The notes beneath the pieces are model-generated. The model did not search any database. It worked only from the letters and a program-made list of their open reading frames with translations, and had not been told where the DNA came from. This document shows positions 16,668 through 27,557 of a stretch of DNA of 64,000 nt, in pieces. Made by a program: the position numbers and the translations under genes. This stretch comes from Massilia antarctica. Its GTDB lineage: Bacteria; Pseudomonadota; Gammaproteobacteria; Burkholderiales; Burkholderiaceae_D. Location: positions 5,208,001-5,272,000 of the forward strand of contig NZ_CP065053.1 in NCBI RefSeq assembly GCF_015689335.1, given 5' to 3'. Positions within the stretch are counted from its first letter, which is position 1. Each line of letters starts with the position of its first letter.

Positions 16668-19565
16668 TCAGGGCGTGAGCGGGCGCGGCTTGCCGACCCA
16701 GTATCCCTGCGCGAAATCGACCCCGATCGCCTTCAGGCTGGCCAGGATGGCCGAGTCGGTCACGTACTCGGCAATCGTCTTGCGTCCCATCATGTGGCTG
16801 ATATCGTTGGTAAAGCGCACCATTTCAAAGTCGACCTGGCTGGACGACATCATCTGGATGAAGGAGCCGTCGATCTTGATGTAGTTCACCGGCAGCTGCT
16901 TGAGGTAGGAAAACGAGGTCATGCCGGTGCCGAAATCGTCCAGCGAAAAGCGGCAGCCGCGCGCGGCGAAGGCTTCGATGAAAGCAATCGTCTTTTGCAT
17001 GTCGGCAATCGCGCCGTTTTCCGTGATCTCGAAACACAGTTTGTTGGCCGGTAAGTCGGAGGAATCGATCAGCTCGGCCGCGAATTTGTGAAAGCTGGGG
17101 TCGCCCAGGGAACGGCGCGACAGGTTGATGCTGCACATTTCCAGGGTGTCCAGCTGCTCCGGGTTGCTGGCCAGCCATTCCAGGGTGCGGGTCAGTACCC
17201 AGCGGTCGATCTTGACAATCACGTCGTAGCGCTCGGCCGCCGGCAAAAACACGGCCGGCCCGATCGGCCCGTTGCGGCCATTGCGCATGCGCAGCAGGAT
17301 TTCGTAATGACGCGGGCTGTCGCCATCGTCGAGCGGCAGGATCGGCTGGTAGTACAACTGCAGCTGCTCGTTCTGGAAGGCGTGGGTCAGGCGCGTGACC
17401 CAGTGCATGTCGCTGCGCCGCTGGGCAAAGTCGAGGTCGCCCTTGTAATGTACATAGATGCGATTGCGCCCATGGTCCTTGGCGAGGTAGCAGGCGTGGT
17501 CGGCGCGCCGCATCGCTTCCTCGACGTTGATGGTGCCGCTGTCGATCGGGGTCAGGCCGATCGACACGCCCAGCTGGAACACGCGGCCCTTGCAGACATA
17601 GCGGAAGGTGCGGGTCGTGTCGAGGATTTTTTGCGCCACCGCGGTGGCTTCGTCGACGCCGCAATGCTCGACGACGAGCGCGAACTCGTCGCCGCCGATG
17701 CGCGCCAGGGTGTCGCGTTCGCGCACGTGCTCGCTGTAGGTGGCGGCCAGGCGCTTGAGCAGGTCGTCGCCGGCCTGATGCCCGCAGGTATCGTTGACCA
17801 CCTTGAACTGGTCCAGGTCCATGTAGAGCAGGGCGGCGCAAGCCCCGCCCGGGTGTTGCGCGCGTTCGATGGCGCGCTCCAGGCGCAGCTCGAATTCGCG
17901 CCGGTTGACCAGGCCCGTGAGCGCGTCGTGGCTGGCCTCGAAGCCGAGCCGGCGCAGCAGGCGCTTCGATTCGGTGACGTCGTGGATGATCAGTACCGTG
18001 CCGATCAGCTCGCCGTCGTCGAGAACGACGGGCGCGACGGCATTTTCCACCGCGAAGCGCTGGCCGTCGCGGCTGATCAGGGTGGCGTGCGGCAAGGTAT
18101 CGGTGGTCAGATGCTCGCCCAGGCAGCGCTCGATCGCGCCAAAGGTGGCCTCGCTGGCGGCGTATTCCTCGATCTGCAGCACGTCGCGAAAGCGCAAGCC
18201 GCGCGCGGCCGCTTCGGCCAGGCCGATCATGCGTTCGGCGGCCGGGTTGACCGACATGATGACGCCGTCGCGGTCGACCGTGATCACGCCGTCGGTGATC
18301 GCCGCCAGGGTGACCAGGGCGCGCTCCTTCTCGGCGGCGGCCGCCAGTTCCATGTGTTTCAGCTTGCTGACATCGTGCAACACGGCAATCGCCACCCGCG
18401 CCACCCCGTCGCTGTCGACGATGGCGGCGGTGGTGACGTCCAGGTGCAGGCGCTCGCCATCGTCGCGCTCGTAGACCAGGTCCTGGGTGCGCGGGCTATG
18501 CTGCCCGTTCACGGCCTGCGTCAGCGGCAAGTCTTCGGCCGGGATGCGGGCGCCGCTGGCGTCGACGAAGATGTAGCTGTCATAGTCATGGAAACTGTCA
18601 ACGCCGGAAAAATCGCGCCCCATCATGCTGGCGGCGGCCCGGTTCTGGTAGGTCAGCCGGCCGGAGGGGACGTCGGCCAGTACAACGCCCGAAGGCATCT
18701 GTTCAAGGATGTCGGCGAAGCGCGAGCGCTCCTGGCGCAATTGCGACAGCAGGCGCTCTTTTTCCTCTTCCGCCAGCTTGAGGTTGTCGATGCCGACGCA
18801 GGCGCCCAGGAATTGCATCGGGCCATCTTCGATGCCGCGGTGCCAGTTGGCGCGCATGAAGAACCACTGGCAGGCGCCATCCTGGCGCAGGAAGCGCAGT
18901 TCGGTTTCGATGGGGGCGGTACAGGGGTCGCGCCGGGCGTTTTCGAGCAAGGTGCGAAAGCGCTCGCGGTCGTCGGGGTGCACGAACTCCAGGCAGGCAT
19001 CGAAATCGAGCTCGCGCGTTTCGCCCTCGTAACCGAGCAGTTCGAGCAGGTGGCGCGATACCTCGACCCGGCCGTTGTCGATGTGCCACTTCCAGGTGCC
19101 GGCCTCGGCCGCGCGCAGGATCAGGTCGATCTCCTGCTTTTCCTTTTCGCACTGTTCGAGCAGGCGGTGGCGGGTCAGGTCCATGGTGATCTTGGAAAAC
19201 CCCAGCAATTGCTCGTCATCGCCGCGCAGGGCAGTGATGGCGATATGGGCCCAGAACAGACTGCCATCCTTGCGCTTGCGCCAGGTTTCCTCGCTGTGAA
19301 AACCATTCTTGGCGGCGCAGCCGAGATTGTGCCGGGGCCAGCCACGCTCGCGGTCTTGCTCCGTATACAAGAGCGACAGATGGCTGCCGATGGCCTCGTC
19401 GGCGGCATAGCCCTTCATGTCCTGGGCGCCGCGGTTCCATACGGTAATATAACCATGCGGATCCATGAGAAATACCGCGACCTCGCGGATGCCGACCACC
19501 GTCAGACGGTAAAGCTCGGCGGCTTCATGCTGCGGCAATGCGGACGCCAGGAATCGTTCGGACAT
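16668..19565 (-). CDS. Cytoplasmic PAS(x4)-GGDEF-EAL protein
   Basis: A 965-aa protein without membrane helices. Four PAS domains (about 20-135, 145-265, 285-410, 425-545) precede a GGDEF domain with an intact RIGGDEF and an I-site RERD five residues before it. The EAL domain shows EILLRM in place of EALLR, keeps the metal and catalytic residues in INLSRRSL, CFEITENG, LDDFGTGM and YIKIDGSF, has AEY where AEG is usual, and ends GVDFAQGYWVGKP. It may make or degrade c-di-GMP. The ATG at 19565 follows AAGGTGGGG; a long in-frame extension upstream crosses the neighbouring gene and was rejected. That ribosome site lies in a hairpin. Divergent from the hybrid kinase at 19734. Confidence 0.9.
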   Translation of the reverse strand: MSERFLASALPQHEAAELYRLTVVGIREVAVFLMDPHGYITVWNRGAQDMKGYAADEAIGSHLSLLYTEQDRERGWPRHNLGCAAKNGFHSEETWRKRKDGSLFWAHIAITALRGDDEQLLGFSKITMDLTRHRLLEQCEKEKQEIDLILRAAEAGTWKWHIDNGRVEVSRHLLELLGYEGETRELDFDACLEFVHPDDRERFRTLLENARRDPCTAPIETELRFLRQDGACQWFFMRANWHRGIEDGPMQFLGACVGIDNLKLAEEEKERLLSQLRQERSRFADILEQMPSGVVLADVPSGRLTYQNRAAASMMGRDFSGVDSFHDYDSYIFVDASGARIPAEDLPLTQAVNGQHSPRTQDLVYERDDGERLHLDVTTAAIVDSDGVARVAIAVLHDVSKLKHMELAAAAEKERALVTLAAITDGVITVDRDGVIMSVNPAAERMIGLAEAAARGLRFRDVLQIEEYAASEATFGAIERCLGEHLTTDTLPHATLISRDGQRFAVENAVAPVVLDDGELIGTVLIIHDVTESKRLLRRLGFEASHDALTGLVNRREFELRLERAIERAQHPGGACAALLYMDLDQFKVVNDTCGHQAGDDLLKRLAATYSEHVRERDTLARIGGDEFALVVEHCGVDEATAVAQKILDTTRTFRYVCKGRVFQLGVSIGLTPIDSGTINVEEAMRRADHACYLAKDHGRNRIYVHYKGDLDFAQRRSDMHWVTRLTHAFQNEQLQLYYQPILPLDDGDSPRHYEILLRMRNGRNGPIGPAVFLPAAERYDVIVKIDRWVLTRTLEWLASNPEQLDTLEMCSINLSRRSLGDPSFHKFAAELIDSSDLPANKLCFEITENGAIADMQKTIAFIEAFAARGCRFSLDDFGTGMTSFSYLKQLPVNYIKIDGSFIQMMSSSQVDFEMVRFTNDISHMMGRKTIAEYVTDSAILASLKAIGVDFAQGYWVGKPRPLTP

Positions 19566-19574
19566 GGGATACCC

Positions 19575-19589
19575 CACCTTGCGAAGGTG
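19575..19589 (-). promoter_or_regulatory. Hairpin covering the ribosome site of the GGDEF-EAL gene
   Basis: On the minus strand CACCTT (19589-19584), a three-base loop and AAGGTG (19580-19575) form a perfect 6-bp stem whose right arm is the core of the Shine-Dalgarno AAGGTGGGG, nine bases before the ATG. Formation of the stem would hide the ribosome site. A control role is inferred only from this geometry. Confidence 0.4.
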
Positions 19590-19658
19590 TAAATGAGCTT
19601 GGATGGATTGGCGTTCCGAAAGTTCCCGAGTTTTAAAATTTTTTTGCGTGCTACACAA

Positions 19659-19687
19659 TTGACTTTTATTCATCGTCGGCCTACATT
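19659..19687 (+). promoter_or_regulatory. Candidate sigma-70 promoter of the REC-PAS-HK-REC gene
   Basis: TTGACT at 19659-19664 and TACATT at 19682-19687 are separated by 17 bp, a good match to the -35 and -10 hexamers. They lie 47 bp before the ATG of the kinase in the divergent intergenic region and follow an AT-rich stretch. Confidence 0.5.
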
Positions 19688-19733
19688 GCCAGCTTGACCC
19701 TGGGCGACCGCCGCGAGGTACATCGGACACCCA

Positions 19734-22229
<2,496 letters not shown>

Positions 22230-22344
22230 CAATTTGCATGTTTGCAGTGCATGATACCTGCGCTATAACGTTATCGAAAGGATCATCAGTGAACATGCAG
22301 GTGCCTCCCCTTTGTCCCGAGCGCACAGCGTCCGGCGCGCTGTC

Positions 22345-22773
22345 GTGACCCGCGTGCAGTCCGTCTCCTGCGGCACCCTGGTGGTCAACCCGGCCGGGCA
22401 GTTGCTGCTGTGCCACGTTACCAACACGGCCCACTGGGACATCCCGAAAGGCATGCAAGACCCCGGCGAAACCGCACTCGAAGCCGCCATGCGCGAATTG
22501 CAGGAGGAAGCCGGTATCGCCTTCACGCCGGAACGCTTCGACGACCTGGGCGGCTTCGCCTACCGCAGCGACAAGCGCCTGCACCTGTTCCGCGTGCGGG
22601 TGGGCGCCGAGCTGACCAGCCTGGCGCACCTGGCATGCACCAGTTTCTTCCCGCATCCGGTGAGCGGCGAGCCGACCCCGGAAACGGATGCCTTCCGCTG
22701 GGCCGACCGGAGCGACATCGCCCGCTTGTGCTGGCCGCGCATGGGCAAGCTGCTGCCCACGCTCGACTGGTAG
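22345..22773 (+). CDS. NUDIX hydrolase
   Basis: About 142 aa. The Nudix box is complete: GMQDPGETALEAAMRELQEE followed by AGI, matching G-x5-E-x7-R-E-x2-E-E-x-G, so it should hydrolyse a nucleoside-diphosphate-linked substrate with a divalent metal. The segment WDIPKG before the box is typical of the MutT/DATP-like branch. The start is uncertain. The GTG at 22345 overlaps, as GTGA, the stop of a 19-codon frame that begins at GTG 22289 behind a GAAAGGA ribosome site, implying coupled translation; a TTG at 22312 is the in-frame alternative. Confidence 0.8.
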   Translation: MTRVQSVSCGTLVVNPAGQLLLCHVTNTAHWDIPKGMQDPGETALEAAMRELQEEAGIAFTPERFDDLGGFAYRSDKRLHLFRVRVGAELTSLAHLACTSFFPHPVSGEPTPETDAFRWADRSDIARLCWPRMGKLLPTLDW

Positions 22774-22784
22774 CGCAAAAAAAA

Positions 22785-23540
22785 TCAGGTCGGATCGCGG
22801 CGCGGCGCTTGGCTCGACAGCAAGACGGCCACCGCCGCCAACTCCACCGGCCCGGTCGGGTGCGGGCCGAAGCCGGTCGCGCAGCGGCGCTGGTGGTCGG
22901 CGCGGCTACGCGTCCGGCCGCGCCACGCCGCCATTCTTCGCCAAGGGTTGCCGCTTATCTGGCGGCGCCAGCGTGTCCGCCACCGCGCCGGCCACATCGG
23001 CCCCGGCGGCAAGGCACCGATCTGGCGCGCGCTGTCGGACTGCTGGTCGACGCTGGCCTCTTCGGCGACCGCTAAGCGGCCGTCTGGCTCGTCGCCATCG
23101 GCCGGGAGCAGGGAAGCGGAACGGGGCGCCGGTGCGTTCGTACTGGCGGAGCCCGGGATGGCGGACGGCGCCGCGGTTGTTTGCCGGTCGGTCGGGGTGG
23201 CTGGCATCATGCCTCCTTCGGTAGGGATCTTCTGCTTGGATGCCTGCCACGCCCGAAAGTTCAGCTTCCCGTCCGTGCCGGCATGGGGACGGTTCCAATT
23301 CTTCGCAGCAATCGCCCACAAGATCAGGCAATAGGACAACAGCCGCAGCAGGAAGCGGAAGGGCGAATCTTCGCTCATCGCGGGGGTGAGGCTGGCGTAG
23401 ACGCGGTGGCCGCCCTCGCTCAGGAAGAACAGCGCGAAATACAGGAAAAAACGGTCGCCCGCATTGCGCCAGAGGCGCAGGAAAAACAGGCCGATCCCGA
23501 GCGAATCCATGGCGCCGGCCCCGGCCAGCATCAAATTCAT
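22785..23540 (-). CDS. DUF5985-type membrane protein with an unusual C-terminal extension
   Basis: A 251-aa reading frame. Only the first 85 or so residues look like the DUF5985 family: two helices around AGAGAMDSLGIGLFFLRLW and FFLYFALFFLSEGGHRVYAS, then LLRLLSYCLILWAIAAKN. The remaining 165 residues have no family features. Within the extension an ATGATG follows a strong AGGAGG (near 23218), so a separate gene may begin there. Near 23012 the coding signal appears to switch to the frame reading LAAGADVAGAVADTLAPPD, pointing to a lost base. Third gene of a minus-strand operon. Confidence 0.55.
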   Translation of the reverse strand: MNLMLAGAGAMDSLGIGLFFLRLWRNAGDRFFLYFALFFLSEGGHRVYASLTPAMSEDSPFRFLLRLLSYCLILWAIAAKNWNRPHAGTDGKLNFRAWQASKQKIPTEGGMMPATPTDRQTTAAPSAIPGSASTNAPAPRSASLLPADGDEPDGRLAVAEEASVDQQSDSARQIGALPPGPMWPARWRTRWRRQISGNPWRRMAAWRGRTRSRADHQRRCATGFGPHPTGPVELAAVAVLLSSQAPRRDPT

Positions 23541-23543
23541 CGC

Positions 23544-23818
23544 TTACTCCTTTTCGCAGATCAGGCCGTACAGCAGCAGGGCTACCGAGATCAGCGCCGT
23601 GACCAGGCGCAAGGTCAGCAACTCGATGCGCGGAAAGACCAGCTTGTCGAGGATGGGATCAGTTTGTTGAGCGTCATGCCGCAAAAGCACAGGCCGCTCC
23701 AGAACAGCAGGCGATGACCTGTGCGTGCGTAGCTGGCCAGTCGCAGCCAGGCGCAGGCGAGGGCGGTGAGCATGCGAAGAAGGTAAATTGCCGCAGCCTT
23801 CACGATTCGTTTCTCCAT
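23544..23818 (-). pseudogene. Frameshifted DUF5985-type membrane protein gene
   Basis: Starting at ATG 23818, the frame reads a DUF5985-like N-terminal half (IYLLRMLTALACAWLRLASY, then LLFWSGLCFCGMTLNKL). The rest of the family, PILDKLVFPRIELLTLRLVT followed by the helix ALISVALLLYGLICEKE, continues in the frame one base back. The break lies at about 23655-23672 and fits a single missing base. It is either a true frameshift or an assembly error; no standard slippery heptamer was seen. The start overlaps the upstream gene by 19 bp and the end lies 3 bp before the next gene. Confidence 0.6.
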
Positions 23819-24195
23819 GTGAACGCATCGGCAAGCTGCTTTGCCCTGCGCTCGAATTTTGAATGAATCAGATGGGTGACGTCGACCAGGCGGCGTCCGT
23901 ACAGGTCGGCCAGCGCGTCGATCACCCGGCCCAGCGCCGCCGTGGTGGGCTGGTAACGGAACACCGGCTCGCTGCCGGCGTGGCGCAGGGTGACGGTCAT
24001 GCCGGCCCGGGACAGGTCCGCCAGCAAGGTGACCGCCAGTTGGTCGCCAATATACAGCCGTTCGGCCACCGCCTGCGCACTCCAGTCTCGCTGGGCGCTA
24101 GTGCGCAATAACAGCAGCGCCTCCAGGTGGGGCACGGAGGCAATACTCGTCAGCAGGAAGCGACGCAGCTCTTCGGGAATCGGTTGGGGCACCAT
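23800..24195 (-). CDS. Small cytoplasmic protein, possibly winged-helix, first in the DUF5985 operon
   Basis: A 131-aa soluble protein of unrecognised family. The first half, IPEELRRFLLTSIASVPHLE followed by LLLLRTSAQRDWSAQAVAERL, then LLADLSRAG and a short strand pair, reads like a winged-helix DNA-binding domain. A helical tail rich in Arg and Lys follows. The ATG at 24195 opens the conserved-looking part; an in-frame ATG at 24240 is possible. It overlaps the next gene by 19 bp, so it is probably co-expressed with the two DUF5985-type genes. Confidence 0.55.
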   Translation of the reverse strand: MVPQPIPEELRRFLLTSIASVPHLEALLLLRTSAQRDWSAQAVAERLYIGDQLAVTLLADLSRAGMTVTLRHAGSEPVFRYQPTTAALGRVIDALADLYGRRLVDVTHLIHSKFERRAKQLADAFTWRNES

Positions 24196-24267
24196 GATGT
24201 GAAAAGATCCATTGCGCCAAGCTGAGCCAACGCGGTCCAAAACGCGTATTCTAGCCGATTTTTCTTA

Positions 24268-24960
24268 TCAAGGATGCATCAATTGCGTTGCGGACATCGC
24301 GCCTGCGCCACCTGCCCTTCCCGCCAGTACGTTGCGCCCAACTTGCAGCGCGGTCAGGATGGCCACGGCGATGAGCAGCACGCCCATCGTGCGCGCCAAG
24401 GTGGTGGCGGCGCCGGGATGACGTTCCAGCCAGCCGCCGGCGCCGCCGCCGAGCAAGGCGAGGGCGCCGTAGATACCCGCCTGGGTCAGCGCCGTGATCG
24501 TGCCCAGCACCGCCGACTGAGCCCACAGCGGCTGCGGGCCGGGCTGCAGGAACTGGGGGAAGAGGGCCAGCATGAACAGATAGGCTTTGGGATTGAGCAG
24601 GCTGGTGCCGAGCGCGCGGCGGAAGGTGGCGCCGCTGGCGCAGGCCGCGCCCGGCATGCGCGCGCTTCCCGCCGCGCTGCTGCGCAGGAAGCTCGCGCCG
24701 ATCCACGCCGTGTACAGCGCGCCCGCGCCCAGCATGGCATTGAACAGGGCCGGCCACAGCGCCAGCACCGCAGCCGCCCCCAGCGCGCCCATGGCGAGGT
24801 GGCAGAAGCCGCCGCAAACGATGCCGGCCACCGCCGCCAGTCCGGCGCGCCGCCCGCCCAGCACGGCGCTACCCATGACGAACGCCATGTCGAGGCCGGG
24901 CAGGGCGACGATGCCGAACACCACCACGAAGTACAGCCACAGGTTGGTGCCGCCGTTCAT
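24268..24960 (-). CDS. LysE-family exporter
   Basis: A 230-aa inner-membrane exporter of the LysE/RhtB family, which pumps out amino acids or related small molecules. The N-terminus has LPGLDMAFVMGSAVLGGRRAG, where the family usually reads PGPN or PGPD; the conserved GTSLLNPKAYLFMLALFPQF motif is intact; about six hydrophobic segments are present. The start ATG at 24960 overlaps the NIPSNAP stop as ATGA, so the two are translated together. The divergent WYL regulator is the likely controller. Confidence 0.88.
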   Translation of the reverse strand: MNGGTNLWLYFVVVFGIVALPGLDMAFVMGSAVLGGRRAGLAAVAGIVCGGFCHLAMGALGAAAVLALWPALFNAMLGAGALYTAWIGASFLRSSAAGSARMPGAACASGATFRRALGTSLLNPKAYLFMLALFPQFLQPGPQPLWAQSAVLGTITALTQAGIYGALALLGGGAGGWLERHPGAATTLARTMGVLLIAVAILTALQVGRNVLAGRAGGAGAMSATQLMHP

Positions 24961-25670
24961 GCCGCCGCCATGGCCGAAGAGCGGGCCGGCGCGGTCACGC
25001 TGGCGGCGCTGACCCAGCGCAGACGCGAGCGGGGGCCGGGGTCGAGCACCAGCAGGTCGGGCGGCGCCGCCAGCAAGCCGGCCGCGCCCAGTTCGCGGGC
25101 TGCCGAATCGAACGCCGGGCGCAAGGCGGCCAGCGCGGCGTCGTCGCGCAGGATGCCGAGCCAGACCAGGGCGGCGCCGGCATCGCGCTCGCCGAAGGTG
25201 GTCAGGATGCCCGCTTCGATCACGCCGTGGCCATGGTAGGCGGCGAAACAGCGCTCGGCGGCGCGTTCGCAAGCGGCTCTCCGGCCCGCGGTCACGGTGA
25301 GGATCTGGGCGACCACGATGCCCTGCGCTTCGCCGGCCATGGGCGGGGGCGCGATGCCGCTGCCCGCATGCAGCGGCCTGAGTACCAGCACATCGGTGCG
25401 GGCGGCCGTGAGGCCAGTGTGCGCCTGTGCGTCGAAGGCGCGGCCGATCCTGGCGCGCGCCGCCGGCGTGCGAAAGCCGCGCAGCCAGGCGACGCCGTCC
25501 GGCCGCCCGCGTTCGCAAAAATGGCCGAACGCCATGCCGCCCAGGTGCTGGAAGGCGGGTGCCAGGGTCTCGTCGACACGGCGCGCGATGGCGGCACGCG
25601 CGCCCTGCGCCGTCGTGTAGCGGCGCAATTCGATGACGGGGAAATGCTCGATCGGTGTTGGGTTTGTCAT
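24957..25670 (-). CDS. NIPSNAP-family protein (two-domain)
   Basis: A 237-aa protein with two ferredoxin-like alpha/beta halves of the NIPSNAP type: PVIELRRYTTAQGARAA at the start, and a second half from IVVAQILTVTAG to LDPGPRSRLRW. Bacterial members are small soluble proteins of uncertain role, often next to transporters or oxidoreductases. The ATG at 25670 was chosen from the conserved start; an upstream ATG would add 18 residues with no features. It couples by ATGA to the LysE gene and faces the WYL regulator across 96 bp. Confidence 0.78.
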   Translation of the reverse strand: MTNPTPIEHFPVIELRRYTTAQGARAAIARRVDETLAPAFQHLGGMAFGHFCERGRPDGVAWLRGFRTPAARARIGRAFDAQAHTGLTAARTDVLVLRPLHAGSGIAPPPMAGEAQGIVVAQILTVTAGRRAACERAAERCFAAYHGHGVIEAGILTTFGERDAGAALVWLGILRDDAALAALRPAFDSAARELGAAGLLAAPPDLLVLDPGPRSRLRWVSAASVTAPARSSAMAAA

Positions 25671-25684
25671 GTTGTGCTCTCTTT

Positions 25685-25707
25685 CTTGTTGATGAAACAT
25701 CGACAAG
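25685..25707. promoter_or_regulatory. 23-bp inverted repeat between NIPSNAP-lysE and the WYL regulator
   Basis: CTTGTTGATG at 25685-25694 and CATCGACAAG at 25698-25707 are inverted repeats with one mismatch around an AAA spacer. The site is 14 bp upstream of the NIPSNAP start and 59 bp from the start of the divergent WYL regulator, a natural place for that regulator to bind. Confidence 0.5.
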
Positions 25708-25766
25708 CGCCAGCGTAAATGCAAAACAGGACAGAATTCGCCCTATTAGTCTGATATCGTTGCACC

Positions 25767-26723
25767 ATGTACCATCCAACCACCCGCGTGCTGGCAGTGC
25801 TCGAACTGCTGCAAACCCATGGCCGCCTGAGCGGCGCCGAGATGTCGGCCCGCCTCGGCGTCGACACGCGCACCTTGCGCCGCTACATCGTCACCCTGGA
25901 AGAGATGGGCATCCCCATCACCACCGAGCGCGGCCGCCACGGTGGCTATGCGCTGATGGCCGGCTTCAAGCTGCCGCCGATGATGTTCACCAACGACGAA
26001 GCCCTGGCGTTGGCAATGGGCTTGCTGGCCGCGCGCAGCCTGGGCTTTGCCGAGGCCGCGCCGGCCGTCTCCAGCGCCCAGGCCAAGCTCGAACGCATCA
26101 TGCCGGCCAACCTCAAGCGGAGGGTGCGCGCCATCGATGAAACGGTGCGCCTGGACATGATCCGCACCGTGGCCCCGACCGACAGCGACGCCCTCGTCAC
26201 GCTCAGTTCGGCCGCGCTGGCGCAGCGGCGCGTGCACTTGCGCTACCGCGCGCCCGATGGCAGCGAAACCGAGCGCGGCTTCGACGCTTACGGCCTGGCG
26301 TTTCGCGGCGGCTGCTGGTACGTGATCGGCATGTGCCACTTGCGCGCGGAAATGCGTTCGTTCCGGCTCGACCGCATCGTCAAGGCCGAACCGCGTCCGG
26401 TCTCGTTCGCGCGCCCGGCCGGCTTCGATCCGCTCGGCTATCTGAACCAATCGATGGCCACGATGCCGCGCGCGCATCCGGTCGAGGTGCTCTTGCACAC
26501 CGACCTGAAAACGGCCAGCGCCCATTTTTTCGGCGCCCTGGGCGTGTTCGAACAGATCGACGACGGCGTGCTCCTGCGCTGCAGCACCGACCACGTCGAC
26601 TGGTTCGCCGGGCATCTGGCGGGGATGCCGTTCGATTTCGAGGTGCGCGCGCCGGACCTGCTGCGCGACAGTCTGGCCAGATTAGGTGAACGACTGCTTC
26701 GCATGGCGGGCGCGCTCCGCTAG
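25767..26723 (+). CDS. HTH-WYL transcriptional regulator (YafY type)
   Basis: A 318-aa regulator. An N-terminal winged helix (about 5-60: TRVLAVLELLQTHGRLSGAE, then RLGVDTRTLRRYIVTLEEMG) is followed by GRHGGYAL, and a WYL ligand-sensing domain (about 150-235) with the usual RVHLRYRAPDG and GGCWYVIGMCHLRAEMRSFR. A C-terminal WCX-like region completes the normal length. WYL proteins act as repressors or activators sensing small ligands or nucleic acid. It diverges from NIPSNAP-lysE with a near-perfect palindrome between them. Confidence 0.88.
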   Translation: MYHPTTRVLAVLELLQTHGRLSGAEMSARLGVDTRTLRRYIVTLEEMGIPITTERGRHGGYALMAGFKLPPMMFTNDEALALAMGLLAARSLGFAEAAPAVSSAQAKLERIMPANLKRRVRAIDETVRLDMIRTVAPTDSDALVTLSSAALAQRRVHLRYRAPDGSETERGFDAYGLAFRGGCWYVIGMCHLRAEMRSFRLDRIVKAEPRPVSFARPAGFDPLGYLNQSMATMPRAHPVEVLLHTDLKTASAHFFGALGVFEQIDDGVLLRCSTDHVDWFAGHLAGMPFDFEVRAPDLLRDSLARLGERLLRMAGALR

Positions 26724-26755
26724 AATGCGTCGCTCATCAATTCAATTTGGAAAAC

Positions 26756-27541
26756 ATGATTCAGAAAACACTGGCCGGCCTCGTCCTCGGATGGACGATG
26801 CTGGCAGCCGGCAGCGCGTTTGCCGGCGGCTGTCCCGCGCACTATGTCGACGGGCGCCTGCCCGAAATCCACAACCCCAAACTGGCGAAAGCGACCACCG
26901 AACTGTGCTACGGCGTGTTCGGCGTCATGCATTCCGGGATCACGCGCACGCCGCTGTGGTCGGCCGAACGCCTGCGTCCGGAAAACCTGGCGCTGGCCAA
27001 AAAACTCTCGCGCGACGATTCGTTTCACTCCGAGGAACGCTTGTCGCCGGCGCAGCGGGCCGAGCTGTCGGACTACGCCCGCAGCGGCTTCGACCGCGGC
27101 CACATGGCGCCCAACGGCGACATGCCGGACCGGCGCACCCAGCACGAAAGTTTCACCTTGGCGAACATGGTGCCGCAGGATTCCGAGAATAACCGTCACC
27201 TGTGGGCCGGGCTCGAAGGGCGCGTGCGCGACATGGTCAAGAAGGAAGGCACCTTGTATGTGATCACCGGGCCTGCGTTCATCGGCGGGCGCTTGCAGAA
27301 GGTGGGCAACGTGCTGGTGCCGAGCCATCTGTACAAGGCAGTGTATAGTCCGAGCCAGAAGGCGGGCGCGGCCTGGCTGGTGGAAAATCGTGCGACGGAC
27401 GAGCTGGATGTGATGACGATTGCGGAACTGGAAGACAAGATCGGCATCAACCTCATGCCATCCTTGAGCGCCAGGCAAAAGTCGGCGATGCTCGACCTGC
27501 CGCGTCCGAAACAGAAAAAATCGCGCCACTGGCCGTTCTGA
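26756..27541 (+). CDS. Exported DNA/RNA non-specific endonuclease (NucA family)
   Basis: A 261-aa secreted or periplasmic nuclease of the beta-beta-alpha-metal type. A signal peptide ends at AFAGG (about residue 23). The catalytic signature D-R-G-H is present in GFDRGHMAPNGDM with general-base His116, and the metal-binding Asn in SENNRHLW. Length is typical for NucA/Serratia-type enzymes, which cut single- and double-stranded DNA and RNA. The ATG at 26756 opens the signal peptide; a TTG three codons earlier is less likely. It is followed within 17 bp by an 86-aa gene with a strong ribosome site. Confidence 0.92.
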   Translation: MIQKTLAGLVLGWTMLAAGSAFAGGCPAHYVDGRLPEIHNPKLAKATTELCYGVFGVMHSGITRTPLWSAERLRPENLALAKKLSRDDSFHSEERLSPAQRAELSDYARSGFDRGHMAPNGDMPDRRTQHESFTLANMVPQDSENNRHLWAGLEGRVRDMVKKEGTLYVITGPAFIGGRLQKVGNVLVPSHLYKAVYSPSQKAGAAWLVENRATDELDVMTIAELEDKIGINLMPSLSARQKSAMLDLPRPKQKKSRHWPF

Positions 27542-27557
27542 CATTCAAGGAGATGCA

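Noticed and set aside
23640..23680. Programmed -1 frameshifting in the DUF5985-type gene
   Set aside because: No X-XXY-YYZ slippery heptamer or following stem was seen at the frame break, so mutation or sequence error is more likely.
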